Shown here: piece by piece, positions 41,356-53,856 of the stretch
Numbering within the stretch: the stretch's first letter is position 1
Layout of the letters: every line of letters begins with the position of its first letter
Assembly: GCA_951213105.1 (NCBI GenBank)
Contig: OX578150.1
Coordinates: forward strand, 19,942,022-20,006,021
Reading direction: 5' to 3'
DNA from: Amaurobius ferox
Lineage: Eukaryota; Arthropoda; Arachnida; Araneae; Amaurobiidae
DNA: 64,000 bases
Translations under genes and position numbers: made by a program
The notes under the pieces: model-generated
What the model was told of the DNA's origin: nothing
Databases searched by the model: none
The model's input: only the letters and a program-made list of their open reading frames with translations

Positions 41356-42909
41356 AGAATATTGAGCCAGGGAAAAAGAAATAAAAGTAAATTTTCAAAC
41401 CTCCAAATTACATACATTCTAAAGCAACCCAACATTGATACTGTTCTACCTAATCTTGATGAATTGGAAATTGTTTCCAGCTCTAAAAGTACACTGCATT
41501 CTATCTTGCCACTATTTGATGATGAGCTGTCAAGACGTATGCAGGAATTCGAGAATGATGTTGTGCCTGACACTGACCATTTTTATGTTACTAGGAAGGT
41601 CACTTCTTCCTAGTTTCCGCTGTCCTTTCCTTGTTCTTTGTTTATGGACAGTATTAATGTTGTGCAAATTAACTTGCACCATAGTCGCTCTGCCTCTGCT
41701 ATCCTTGGCAAGAGGTCGATGAGTGGTAGGGCTGATATTGCTCTTATTCAGGAACCCTGGATCCGAAATAATAAAATTCTGGGTCTAGGGATCAAGGCCT
41801 ATAATGTCTTGTATGATTACATCTTGTATCCGACCTAGAGTCTGTGTTACTGTTAGCAACAAGCCCAATGCTCTACACTTAGTGGAATTCCTAGACGGTG
41901 ATAATGTTGCCGTCAGTGTGAGTTTTAAATCCAATGAGCATAAGGATGAGTATATTTTTGCATCTGCTTTATCTTCCTTATGATGAAAGGGAAACTTTCA
42001 CCAAAGTGACTACTAATCTTATTGAGCACTGGAGTATGGGAAAAAGACTCATGATTGGTTGCGATGCTAATGCTCACCACATTGTGTGGGGCAACAGTGA
42101 CTGCAACCGACGTGGTGATGGTCTTTTGGAGCACATTATCAGCTCGAATCTTTTTATTCTTAACAAAGGCAACAAGTCTACTTTTGTTACTATAAATCGT
42201 AAAGAAGTCATAGACTTAACCATATGCAATAATATTGCATATGATAATGTAATTAACTGGAATGTTTCAGATGATATAACTTTATCTGATAATTACTTAA
42301 TTACTTTTTCTGTTAAAGGTCTCTCAAGACTAAAAACAACAGAAGGTAGGAACCCAAGAACTAATTGGGTTTCCTACAAAGAAGAGCTGCTTGCCAGGTA
42401 TGCTAATCAATCCGGTAAGTATTCTTCAAAAGCTGAGTTGGATTTGGCTGTTGACCAGGTGCAACAAGTCATTATCCTCTCTTATTATAATTGTAAGACC
42501 ACCAAGGTTGAATCCCCAAGGCTGGTCCCTTGGTGGACAAAAGAACTTAGCTACCTACGTGGTAAGTGTAGAAAACTCTTTAACAGAGCCAAAAAGAATG
42601 GTGAGTGGCAGACTTATAAAACTGCCCTCACTTCCTATAACAAGGCAGTAAGAAACTCCAAGAGAAATTGCTGTGGAACTACTGCAATAGGATTAAGGAT
42701 ATTTCTGCCTCTGCAAAGGTGGTAAAGATTATGTCTAAATACAGAAACTGTAACTTAAATACAATTAGGTTGCCAAATGGTGGTTATTCTGGTACTGGGA
42801 AAGAGACCCTTGTCGAACTATTCAGGGTTCATTTTCTGATTTCAGAGTTGAATAACCATAACACTATTCCTGCTGCTCACTCCACTCCTACCTGTGATAA
42901 TAGTAAGTA
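41356..42909 (+). pseudogene. R1-like LINE fragment: ORF1 end and ORF2 endonuclease
   Basis: At 41362-41613 an ORF1 tail ends in a stop. From 41638 ORF2 begins with 'INVVQINLHHSRSAS' and 'IALIQEPWI', the start of an R1-clade endonuclease. After frameshifts, 41934-42725 carries 'LMIGCDANAHHIVWG', 'NRRGDGLLEHI', 'FVTINRKEVIDLTIC' and 'WWTKELSYLRGKCRKLF'. The piece at 42668-42909 leads toward the reverse transcriptase but stops before it. This family differs from the Jockey-like copies elsewhere in the window and is also 3' truncated. Confidence 0.8.
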
Positions 42910-43906
42910 GAGTTGCTTCTAAACTATATGCACCCTAGTAGCAATCTATGGTTTTGACCAGAAATAAAATAAGTTTTATGGGAAAGCATGTCCTCTGATG
43001 TAAAAACTAGTTCTCCAAAATTAATTAACAACAGAGGGCAGTTTCACTTTGCATGAAAGTATCTTAAATATTAAAACTCTTTAATGTTTAGCAGGACTCT
43101 GGTGTGTTAATTGTATTACTGTGTATTAATTTTAATAATACTTCTAATATGCTCTTATATTGTGCATTAATTTTAATAATACTTCTAATGTACTCTTATA
43201 CAATTTTCTTATTTATGTTTACCTATAACAAATATGTACATTATTGCACTGAGTAACACCCGTACCATAGTGTCACACCCGTAACAAAATTTTTAAAAAT
43301 TTCTTCTAGCATAATGATAAGTCTTAAGTTTATATCCTATACCGTAGTCCTCGTTACTACATGCCCTCCAACTTTCACAGTTTCCTTTGTTTAAACGGCA
43401 ACATAGCAACGAGAGATGCTACCGCTAGGGGTCAGGGATAGCGGGCCACTCTTCCGCGAAAAAGGGTAAATAAAGCAGAGTGCCAGTGTATGTATTCGTA
43501 CGGTTCAAGATGCCGCTACTTTTCTCATTAAATATTTTAGACGTTTCTTGCTTTTTCATCGTATTTTGATTCATTTATTGCTATTCTTTCACTTGTTTTC
43601 TTTTTACCTAATAATTATTTAACCTAAAGAACGATATGTACACCATACATTTTCTTGCACCTTGCGAGTTTTCTGAACATGCACTTTGAATTTCTGATCG
43701 TTCATAGAAAAAAAAAATCCCCATAAATTATGTACATGTACGCAAGCTTATTATTATTGTTTTATTTATAATAGTTATTTGTTACCTACTCATATAATTA
43801 TACTACGACAATGAATGGAATATATTTAATGAATGGAATAATTTAATATATTTTTATTTGAGTATGTTTATTTGAAATATTTTCATTTTAAGAGCTGCTT
43901 ACGCGT

Positions 43907-43960
<54 letters not shown>

Positions 43961-45366
43961 CAAATTTTTTATGACCCAAAGTATTTGGTGGAGTATATAA
44001 ATTCGTTCTGATCCCGCCTTCCCCCCCCCCCTCTAATGTTAAGTCTATGGGTAATTTTTATATGCAATTAATATAGTTTTCATAAATAATAGATAGGGCA
44101 AAGAAAGTATATCATATATAGTAATAATTATTAAAAAATTATCAAATTTTGTTTTAATTGTATCAGTTGTAAGGAATCTCCTGATAACTCCAATGTGTCA
44201 AAAATTAAAACATAATTTCATTTAATATAATGGAGGAGGTATCAAAGATTTAAATATAAATATCTCTGACATTAAACTTTTAAAATTTTTCTTCAAACTT
44301 TAACTATGTTATTCTTCTATTAAATGATCATAAAAATAATTAATTCTATTACACTTTTGAAGTTTTAATGTAGAGGTGTTTCAGCTGCATTGCATAAATT
44401 TGTTAGTAAAATCCATCAGCCATGGTTAAACAACCCTATGAAAAATACTTTCATAATAGGAAAATACTTAATATTTTTATTGCACTTCATGAGAAACACT
44501 GCCAGAGAGTAAAATATATATACAACTGGTAATATTTTCCCCATTATATTGTGTGAGCAGCCTATCTGATGGGGGGGGGGGGGGGGGGGGGGCAAAATCA
44601 AAGTTTTTTAAAGTAAGTTTTAAATCACAATTTCAGTTTTTCAGTTCATTATTAACTGCCTTTGGGAATGTTGCATAATATACATATAAAACTGCCTTTA
44701 TCAATTTCATATGAAAAAGCCCCTTTTCCCCATCTTACAGTTATATATCCTATACTATAATAAAAATTTTAAACATGGCCAAGATATTAACTAAAAATGC
44801 ACGCTCTCCAACTCTTTCTCTTCTGATTACAACTAGGAATTACGCAGTAAACCATCGAAATTTAAACAAGTTGCGAAAATTAAAAAAAAAACTTAAATAA
44901 AACACGTTAAACCCTGTTACTGTGCTATTAACCGTGGCCCGCTTAGGTTGCCCCCTAGCAAGGAAACTAAGCAGCAAGTGTTGCCTGGTAACCGCAGAAT
45001 ACGGCGGGCATGTAGTGACGGGGGCTACACCTATATATAATATTAAATTACAAACCTTCCGTTTTGAGGAAAAAAATAAGTATGGTATTAATATGCTCCT
45101 AATTAGCAGAATATTGAAGAAGAATGTACTCATGTCAAAACAGAAGAAAAAATTTGTAGCACCCATAACGGTATGATTTTTAATTTTTCAGTGTATATAA
45201 ATAATAATTTAGGACATAAAAAGCTTGTTAGTAATCTTTTTTCATGTGATTCTTTGTTAAAAAAAAATAGTAAGATTTTATGATTTTTTTTCCTATATTG
45301 ACGAAAAATTAAGTACAGTATGTCACACCCGTAACAATGGTATGACTGATAACTTTCTTTTTATTT
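42910..45366. other. Non-coding stretch with repeats
   Basis: It contains a CA/TA microsatellite (about 43909-43959), a G homopolymer of over 20 (44571-44592), and the motif 'gtcacacccgtaac' at 43275 and 45321 with a related 'gtaacacccgtacc' at 43261. Blocks near 43360-43450 and 44930-45020 look partly inverted relative to each other ('actacatgccc', 'agcgggcca'). This may be a decayed DNA element; I could not find its ends. Confidence 0.35.
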
Positions 45367-45560
45367 ACCCAATTTAGACCGGAACCCAGTGGGGGAGGCA
45401 TCCACAGAGACCGTACCCTCCTTCCCCTACCACCATCCTATCGGAAGAACTTACAGACCCACATGTTTAATATGATCGTACTCCGCGTGAACGCGGCGGC
45501 AGTTTTGGCAGTGGGAGGAATTGAACCCGGGCTTACCGAGTGCAATTCCCGCATTTCAGA
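45367..45560 (-). mobile_element. SINE S1 copy 2 (partial)
   Basis: The body 'acccaatttagacc' to 'ggaattgaacccgggc' matches 16976-17140. The tRNA head beyond the B box is altered. The sequence 'ataactttctttttattt' occurs on both sides (45349-45366 and 45589-45606), but the same words also precede the copy at 47125, so it may be part of a subfamily and not a true duplication. Confidence 0.7.
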
Positions 45561-46139
45561 TATAACGTAATAGCACCCTGACAGCCCCATAACTTTCTTT
45601 TTATTTTATTTTTTATTTCTTTAGTGTTTAAGTTTTTTCATTGTGGTCCCAACCACCACCCGATATAAACAATTCATCACCACAATTCAATCCAGCATAA
45701 TGAGCCAAAAACCTTATAAAAAGCAAACACTAATTCGGTTTCTAATTGTCCCTAGGCCAAAACCCATACAAACCATAATTCAATCATTTAAATTTTATAA
45801 TGATCATATGCTAAGCTCTTAATTTCATCATCCTCATTCCATCGTTCCATCATTTAAAATATCCATAAAATTAAAATATCCATTTAAAAAATCCATATTG
45901 TTCCATCATTTAAAATATAAATATAATAATTTTACCCGATGTATACAATCCATCATAATTCAATTATTTCAATTTTATAATGAACATATGCTAAGCTCTT
46001 AATTCCATCATTTAAAATAACCCAATCCAATTCACAATCTCTATAGAAATGGTGTGATGCCCCTGGCTACACGCGCATGTGGTAGAAAAATTGGATCTCC
46101 GCTGTGAAGTGGTCGAGAAATTTAAAATCATTACTTCTT

Positions 46140-46720
46140 TAAAATCATGATCAGACTGCTTTTTATATTTATTTCTTGACCAGATTGGGCTTGTAAGAAA
46201 GCCTGATGTTTGAGCTTTCTAAAAATGTAAATTATTAGTCGAAATTCTCGATACTTTTTCGGATGCGAGGATTTAAAAAAGAAATTATAGAGTCTTCGAT
46301 TGCTGTCATGAGAGGCTCGGGTTCGAATCCCAAATAAGGCATGGATTTTTCTTGAGAATAAAGTCAGACTTCTGCCTTTTGGGTCCTCGTCAAAGTGGAG
46401 CTGCACCATCTCCGACCTTCGTCAATGATGCTTTCTTGGAATAAACTTTGATCTCTCGTCTTGTGTGTCGTTCTTTCTTCCTGCGTCACTGGTCCTGTTT
46501 CGGTTCCACCGAACAGGAGGTCATAAGTAACAACAACAACAAAAAAGAAAGTTCATTTTTTTTAGCCAAAAGTGACTTTTGTTTTAAGATCTTTAAAAAA
46601 TATTAAAAATTGAAATTGAGATTTGAAATTGATATATTTCTACTCGCAATTGACTGCTCTTTCCGATCATGTGATTTGATTTTTTCTATGACATCTGGAT
46701 GGTGGAGAAAAAGGGAGAAA
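46140..46720 (+). repeat. Repeat B, copy 1 (filled by a SINE)
   Basis: The flanks 46160-46274 and 46551-46715 match 61080-61350 continuously ('ttgggcttgtaag', 'gatgtttgagctttctaaaa', 'gacatctggatggtggag'). The copy here is split by the SINE at 46285-46540. Confidence 0.85.
46285..46540 (+). mobile_element. tRNA-related SINE (family S2) with 10-bp duplication
   Basis: The insert runs from 'ttatagagtcttcgattg' through a B-box-like 'gggttcgaatccc' (about 46319) to a (CAA)n tail. It is flanked exactly by 'aaaaaagaaa' (46275-46284 and 46541-46550). The orthologous place in Repeat B copy 2 (near 61188) is empty, which proves the insertion and its ends. Its body differs from family S1. Confidence 0.92.
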
Positions 46721-46976
46721 AAAGGTCGAAATCACATAAAACATTAAATAACAACAAAAAAAAAAAATTCAAATTCAAAAAATCAGTTTTTACGTGCCCC
46801 CTTCCCTCCAGGACTCCGATTGCCAAATTTCGTAGCTCTGCGATGCGCGGTCGCTGAGCCTATAGTGTATACGACAGACACACAGACATTGCCTTTTATT
46901 ATGTACTAGCAGTCTTTGGCGACCAGCCTGTTTGCTACCCTTGAAAATTCTGAGCGTAGCAAACTCACTGGCGTGA

Positions 46977-47103
46977 CCTACCAGAAAGGTGTAAGGTAAC
47001 TATTTGGATGGCCAGGAAGTGCCACCCAATTTGACAGTGGTGGGAATCAAACCAGGCCTACCGAGTGTAATTCTGCCGCACTAACCACTGGGTTACCGCG
47101 CCC
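46977..47103 (-). mobile_element. SINE S1 copy 3, internally deleted
   Basis: The 3' part ('accagaaaggtgtaaggtaac') joins directly to the tRNA-like head ('gtgggaatcaaaccaggcc', 'ctaaccactgggttaccgcgcc'). The middle 'tagacc...ttttgg' is missing. Confidence 0.7.
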
Positions 47104-47124
47104 TTCGCGACAATCTCCATAACT

Positions 47125-47335
47125 TTCTTTTTATTCACCCAATTTAGACCGGAACTGAGTGGGGGAGGCATCCACAGGGACCGTACCCTCCTTCCCCTAC
47201 CACCAACCTCTCGGAATGACTTACGGACCCACATGTTTAACGTGATCATACTCCGAGTGAACACTGCAGCAGTTTTGGCAGTGGCGGGAATCGAACCCAG
47301 GCCTACCGAGTGCAATTCCCGAGTGCTAATTTAAA
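47125..47335 (-). mobile_element. SINE S1 copy 4
   Basis: The body and B box ('cgggaatcgaacccaggcc') match the copy at 16892-17178. The A-box end is cut after 'cgagtgctaa'. Confidence 0.75.
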
Positions 47336-47644
47336 TTTTATAATGACCATATGCTAAGCTCTTAATTCCATCATTCCATCCTTTAAAATATCCATAAAAT
47401 TAAAATATCCATCGTTCCATCATTTAAAATATCCATAAAATTAAAATATCCATTTAAAATATCCAATTTTAAATTATTTTTAACCATTTTTAATTATTTT
47501 TATCCATTATATTTTTATATCCATATTATCAGGGATCACAGTCCTGCGCCAATTGCACCAATGTGCGCCAATCTGAAAAAGCTGATACATTGTGATACAA
47601 ATGCATAAAATTTCGATTTTCTGTGCCAAATTATACGAATCCGT

Positions 47645-48453
47645 TGTCAGATATTGACGAAATTTAAAAAATTTGAAGATAGCAAAGCACGCACTGTCAG
47701 AGTCAATAAGTGTTGGCTGGGTCATGAAAGTACACAAGTCCAGTTTTAAAGGAAAACTTCATTCACTTTATTTGGTGAAAAACACAACTAGGCATATTAC
47801 ACGTACCTGGTAATTTTCCATGCCGTAAAACATCAAAATATACTATGTACAAAAAGGTTTGCAGTTGTAAATGACTAGACAGAGATTCCTTGAAGCATTT
47901 AGTAGTAAGTTACTATACTACCTCTATCACTTGCGTGTATTTCAGCCACCATTGAATGTATCACACTTGGCAAAGGGAAACCAAAGGATAGAACATCAGG
48001 AAAATATTTAAAGCGGCTTCCGAACGTTTGTAAGTAAATTTAACGTTCAATACATGCTGGTCCAAACTGACCACATCTGCATCCGTTTCGACAATTAACC
48101 GTCGTCAAACGATATTCCGCAGTGCTTCTGTCAAAAACATTTCTGTCTGCCTGCATCAGACCATCAGTGTCTATCTCGATCGTCTCAAGACGTCTGGATC
48201 TGATCTATCGAACACTCGATCGATCTGCTTGCTTCAAGAAACCTCTGCCCTATATATCCGAGAATGGACAGTTCCGGAAACGCCCCCGGATATGCAAATC
48301 AGATGCGTACGCATTGAGAACTGATTTGCATGAAACCTCATGTTGAAAAACGTCACGGTTCACGCCGGTGAACGGGAAGCGTCGTTCATATTAAATTTGC
48401 ATAAACGCCCGTTCACGGGAACGTGAATCGCGATGTATTGATTATTTCCAACA
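47645..48453 (-). repeat. Copia 3' LTR
   Basis: 809 bases, beginning (minus strand) 'tgttggaaataatcaatac' and ending 'gtcaatatctgaca'. It contains the TATA-like 'ggatatatagggcagag'. Short open frames inside are shared with the other LTR and are not genes. Confidence 0.95.
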
Positions 48454-48466
48454 ATCGGCCCCCTCA
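48454..48466 (-). promoter_or_regulatory. Copia polypurine tract
   Basis: On the minus strand 'atgagggggccgat' directly precedes the 3' LTR start 'tgttgg'. It is purine-rich apart from 'cc' and fits a plus-strand priming site. Confidence 0.65.
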
Positions 48467-49322
48467 TGCAAATCCTTAAGCCTCAATGCATATGCAAAAG
48501 AAAACTTACTCTGAGAAACCAAGGTATATCAATAAACACCAAGGCCCCCAGTATCCTATCAAACATATAATGAAGGAAAAATTTAAAGTATTATATCATT
48601 ATTAAATTTAAAATAAAATGCATAAGTACTTATAGCATCTGAAAAATAGTTAAGTATTGTCGACAATATTGTAACAACAACATTTCACATCAAGTAGAAA
48701 TTTATATACAACACAACTTCAATGCTTAAGTATCAGCTTTCAAAAATTTAAATTTTAGTTTAAATTTAATTATAAGTATCCAAAATTTAAGTATAAGCAC
48801 ATTATCATATTAAACATGTCAACTTTAAAAGATTAAGATTTTGTATAAGCATAGAATTTAAGTTTACTTTAAATTAGAGTATAAACACTATAATTCAAAA
48901 AGCTTAAAAAATTTAGTCTATTAACACAATATAAGTATACATAATTAATACTACATATTAGACTGCATTGATATACCAAATATTTAAAAATACATGATGC
49001 AAGTAATTAGATAATAAAATTCCTTTATCAAAACTTTCAACACATACTTTTTACCAAGTTGAAAAATACAAAATTTTATACACATAAGCTATTATTTAGC
49101 ATCATGCGGGTCATGGAAAATGGATGTATATACAAAGGTGTAAAGTGAAAAAGATTCAATATCACAAAAATTTATACTCAAGATATACTATCTTATATCA
49201 ATGAGGTTTAAGATAAACAATAATGTATATATATGACATCTTTAAAAAATTCCCAAGTTGTAAATTCAATTTAGTATTTAAAATTTTCTTTGGACTAAAC
49301 ATTTAATCTCAAAAAGTTTGAT
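48467..49322 (-). other. Copia non-coding region between RNase H stop and 3' LTR
   Basis: AT-rich and without open frames of note. Confidence 0.6.
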
Positions 49323-51020
49323 TTAGTTTTTAAAAATTTTATTACAAAATTTAAGTATTATTTCCTTAGTCATTGGTTTAGTAAAGTGATCTGCTAAGTT
49401 ATCTTTACTATTTACAAATTTAACATTAAAAGATTCATTGACTATTAAATTTCTTAGGAAATGATATCTAACATCAATATGCTTAGTTCTATTGTTTTCA
49501 ATTGGAGAGTTAGAAAAATTAATGGCTGCTTGGTTGTCGCTACAAATAACACTGTTACTTTTATTAAAATTTAACCCAAGTAAATGACATTCTTCAATTA
49601 TGTTTTGTACCCATACCATTTCCTTAGCGGCTTCTGTTAGTGATACGTATTCAGCTTCCATGGTTGACAAGCTGACACACTTATGTTTAAAGGTACGCCA
49701 AGAAATAGGTACATTATCAATAAAGAGTATCATGCCTCCAAGTGAAACACGGTCATCTCGGTTTGCAGCAAAGTCAGAATCTGAATAACAATTCAATTTT
49801 AACTCCTGAATGTTAGATAAATTCAACATATAGTTTTTAGTCTTTTCAACATATCCTAAAAGTCTTAACAATGCATCCCAATGCTTAATTCCAGGGTTTT
49901 CTTGAAATTGAGATAATATATTGATGGCGTAACAAATATCAGGTCTAGTCCTACTAGATATAAAAGCCAAACACCCAATTAAGCTCCTGTAAGGAAAACT
50001 TTGCATTTGCTTTATTTCTTCACTTGTCTTTGGACAATCTATTTTACTTAGAATATTCCCTTTAGAAATGGGAAGTGAAGTAACTGGATATCTATACTGT
50101 TGAAACATTTGACATACTTTATCTATATACTGACTTTGATGTATAAAAAATTTATTGTCACACTCTTTAAATTCCACGCCTAACAGTTTTCTAATTTTTC
50201 CTAATACCTTGATATCAAATTCTATGCTAAGTAACGAAACAATGTGGTCTATGTCCCTTTGATACTTTGAGAAGAGAATTATGTCATCCACATAGACTAG
50301 CATAAGAACTTTGCTATTGTAAATATATGCACAATTACACCATTGAAATTTTAAAAAATTTAATTCTTTTAATTTGGTGTCAAGTTCATTAAACCATTCT
50401 CTTCCACTTTGATGAAGACCGTAAATGGCTTTCTTCAACAAACAAACATAATCAGGCTGTTCCTGATTGACATTACCTTGAGGCTGTTTCATATATACTT
50501 TTTGACTCAATTTAGCATAGAGATAGGCAGATTTGATATCTAATTGGAAATGCATCCAGCCAAGCATGCATACGAAAATTGATAAGAATGCTCTAATTAA
50601 GATGAAGTTAACAACAGGGCTAAAAACTTCATCATATGATTCTCCCTTTTGCTGACCATACCCCTGGGCAACCAAACGAGCTTTGAACCTCTTGATTTTC
50701 CCATTCTCGTCTTTCTTAAAGGTGTAGACCCATCTACTGCCTATATGCTTTAGTGAGGTGGATGCAGGAACTAGTTCCCAGACACCCCTCTCTTGCATTA
50801 CGGCCATTTCTTCATCCATGGCTTTACACCATTTTTCGGACTGGGAAGATTTTATAGCAGCGTTGTACCCTTTTGGTATATTTATTTCAATATTGCTTGC
50901 TTCTGGTCTGCCTCTGACCCTTTTAAGACCTTTATTTTCCCGAAAATTAAACAGTTGCTGATCAAACTGTATATTCCTTTTCTCACAATATTTCTTAACA
51001 TCATTGTGCGACCTCAGCCT
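49323..51020 (-). pseudogene. Copia reverse transcriptase and RNase H
   Basis: This part shares its frame with the integrase part; only one TAA (51023-51021) separates them. Motifs in order: 'AMDEEMAVMQERGVWELVP', 'RWVYTFKKDENGKIKRFKAR', 'LDIKSAYLYA' (first RT Asp), 'YGLHQSGREWF', 'LVYVDDIIL' (catalytic YVDD), then RNase H with 'YSDSDFA', 'STMEAEYVSL', 'CSDNQAAI' and 'KHIDVRYHFLR'. The stretch from 50819 to the stop is uninterrupted over 498 codons. Copia uses this enzyme to copy its RNA inside particles. Confidence 0.93.
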
Positions 51021-52456
51021 TTAATTATCTCCTTGATCGTAATAATACACATCGGTTCTACTCCCATCGGGTCTTGGAACCGTCTTTCGCTGCCAAGCAA
51101 TACCCGAGCAAGGAGTCATACTGGAGTCAGCAGGAGAGTCCGTTTCCTCACTGGATTCAGACGGATCGTCACCAGTGTCATCACTCTCTCCTGCCCCCCC
51201 ATCAGACTGCTCTCTCGGATATTCCCCGTCGGAGTATTCTGAAAGGTTATCTCTTGATATCCCTAAGGAGATATTTCTGGGACAAATTGGGTCCAGGATG
51301 CCTTCCACCACATCACCCTCATCAAACCTCACATTGCAGGTCTCAATTGTTCGTTTCTCTCCTGACAAAAATATCCTATATCCTTTAGTTTTAGTAGCAT
51401 AGCTTACCATCACCCCTTCTGTAGCTTTCATGTCTAACTTTTTTCTGAGCTGACTGGGTTTGCCTACATATGCTCTACAACCAAAGGTTCTAAGATGTTT
51501 GACTGAAGGTTTTCTACCACTGTAGAGTTCAGGTGGAGTTTTTGTCTTAAATTTGTGACATATTCGATTTTTAGTGTATGCAAAACACAATATTGCTTCC
51601 GCCCAGAATCTGTCATGCAATTTGCTGTCGTTCAACATGGCTCTAACACAGTCAAACGCGGTTAAATTAAATCGCTCTGATACTCCATTTTGCTGTGGGG
51701 TATATGTGTTAGTCCTCTCAGCCTTAATACCGATATCCTTCAGGTAATTTTAGAACTTATCATGGCAGAATTCCATTCATTATCCGTCCGGATACATAGA
51801 ATTTTAGTACCTAACTGCCTTTCTTCTCTGGCCTGAAACTCTTTAAAATGTGAAAATACTTCTGACTTCTGTTTCATGAGGTAAACAAAAACTTTTCTAC
51901 TATAATCATCTGTTATAGTTAAGACATACTTGTACCCACCATATGAGTCTGTGGGTAAGGGACCACACACATCCATGTGTAACAATTGCAATGGTTTAGT
52001 GGACCTTATCCTACCGGTGGGTTTATACGATACTCTCCTAGACTTAGCCAATCTACACGATTTACAATTTAACTTTTTGTATTTAAGCCTAGGAAGTCCG
52101 TTTACAGCAGAAACTTTGCTGGTTTAGAGTAGATATTCAGCGTTTATGTGGCAATGTCTTTTATGCCAAAGACAGTTTGTACTATTAAGTTCAGTTACTG
52201 AACTGCTAGGCTTAGATATTAAACTATTCACATTTTTATTCTGCTTAGTTTTTGTTTTGTCAGATTTAAATTTAGTTTCTTTAAGATTAGGTGCTATTCT
52301 TACTTTAGGTGTTTTTCTGGAAGCACTAGGATCCCTATCCTTGGATTTCTTATCCTTTTTGTGTTTCTTGTCTCCATCTCGATCCCTATCTTTAGATTGA
52401 CGGGTTTCTAAGTTATGTTGTTCCTGGGTACTATACTTAGGTTTTAAAAAATACAA
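51021..52456 (-). pseudogene. Copia integrase region (broken)
   Basis: The zinc-binding region 'LWHKRHCHIN' with 'CKSCRLAK' is split by one in-frame TAA near 52126. The core follows: 'LLHMDVCGPLP' (Asp 1), 'IRTDNEW' (Asp 2), a frameshift plus a stop near 51760, then 'PQQNGVSERFN' (Glu) and 'AEAILCFAYTKNRI'. A Ser/Asp/Glu-rich linker 'SDDTGDDPSESSEETDSPAD' leads to the RT. All three catalytic acids are readable, but the frame is broken. Confidence 0.9.
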
Positions 52457-53663
52457 CCCATCCTTTCTTTTTGCATAAAAGAATTTCTCCCTTTAGGTGT
52501 AAAAAACCATAGAACCCCATTAGCTCCATTAAAACTAAAATTTGTTCCTCAAGAACAGATGCAGCTAATAAATTTCTCCTAAGTTTAGGAGAATACATAA
52601 CATTTTCCAATTTGATAATACTTTGCTTATCCTTAAATTGGACATACATTTCCACCGTCCCGATAGCCTCAACTGGACTTTCGACATCCCCTACTGCTAG
52701 CGACATTGAAGTTCCTTTGCACTCATTAAATTTTGAAAATAACTTAATGCTATTACAGAAATGCCGCGTAGCAGCAGTGTCTACTACCCAGCTGAGTCTA
52801 TCGCTAGGATCGATTACAGTATTAGCCTCAATCTGTGGAGACCCAAGAAATTCCACAATGCTAGATCCATTATTTCTAGGACAGTTAAATTTAGTATGAC
52901 CTAGTTTGTTACACTTAAAACACTTATTTTTACTTTTAGAACTATTTACAATATTACTAGAAGTATTTACATTAGACACTTTATGAGATACATTTGGAAA
53001 TTTAAATTTAGACACTTTTACACTATTTACACATTTCTTAGAAGTAAGATATGCAGAATTTAAACTCACAGTTTTGGAAAAGTCGCTTGCTTGCTGCCAA
53101 AGCCGGCTCTTCTCCGCTGCTAGCTCTGCCTGTATTTTGCTGAGCTTGAAGTCCGAGTCACTCCATCGGTAAATTAATTGAACGATGCCGCGGAATTCTT
53201 CCGGAAGATATATTATTGCTTGGAATGCAACGTATAGGTCTTCAATGGGGTGTTTCGTGTCTTTAAGCCTCATCACGGCCTTCCGCAGTCTTGAGCAAAA
53301 AATGTCAACAGGCTCGTCTGGCTCCGGCCGAATGTCGAAGAATTCGTCTAGTAATCTCACCAGGTTGGCTCTGGAAGGCGCTTGAAAATGTTCTTTCAAG
53401 GTATTCCATACTTGACTAGGTTCGTCGGTGACGTTTATCAACTCCTTGTATTCCGAGGATAAACTTTGATAGATGATGGCTAATGCTCGGTCTTTCCGGC
53501 GATAAAAATCATCGTAGTCGCGACAACTGGCATCTTCTTCTAAAGGCTTAACACTTCCATCTACATGTCCGAAACATCCTTCTCCCTTGAGGACGAATGA
53601 GATGTCGGTACGCCAGGTGACGTAGTTGTCCCGCGTCAGCAACTCCGTTCTACTTGCCTCCAT
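52437..53663 (-). pseudogene. Copia Gag and protease
   Basis: The likely start is ATG 53663 in a good context (gccATGg); the longer frame to 53711 begins only at TTG. Visible are 'NYVTWRTDISFVL', 'DDFYRRKDRALAIIYQSLS', 'VWNTLKEHF' (UBN2/DUF4219-like Gag), one zinc knuckle CFKCNKLGHTKFNC, and the protease motif 'WVVDTAATRHFCN', where Copia usually has DSGA/DTGA. Two compensating frame changes occur near 52540 and 52455, just before the integrase. Confidence 0.9.
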
Positions 53664-53840
53664 GGCCACTCGTAGTTTTGAAGAAGCAGAAGTAAAAGTT
53701 CTTTTGTACAATGTTTACGTTTACACTGTTGCGCTTCGTTATTCACACGAACTTCAAAATGGTGCCAGGTGCGGCCCCCATCTGAACACGGAACGATTTC
53801 TTTAAAGATACTTGCACTTATGACTCTATTGGGCGTTAAA

Positions 53841-53853
53841 CTGGCCCGTAACC
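53841..53853 (-). promoter_or_regulatory. Copia primer-binding site (half-tRNA type)
   Basis: On the minus strand 'ggttacgggccag' follows the 5' LTR end by three bases. It resembles the Drosophila copia site that pairs with an internal fragment of initiator Met-tRNA rather than with the tRNA 3' end. Confidence 0.65.
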
Positions 53854-53856
53854 GTC

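Noticed and set aside
44571..44592. Long G homopolymer as a hAT end
   Set aside because: No inverted repeat or 8-bp duplication could be found around it.
48122..48346. 74-codon frame found twice with near-identical sequence (also at 54333)
   Set aside because: Both copies lie in the two LTRs of the Copia element, so identity reflects the LTR pair and not protein conservation.
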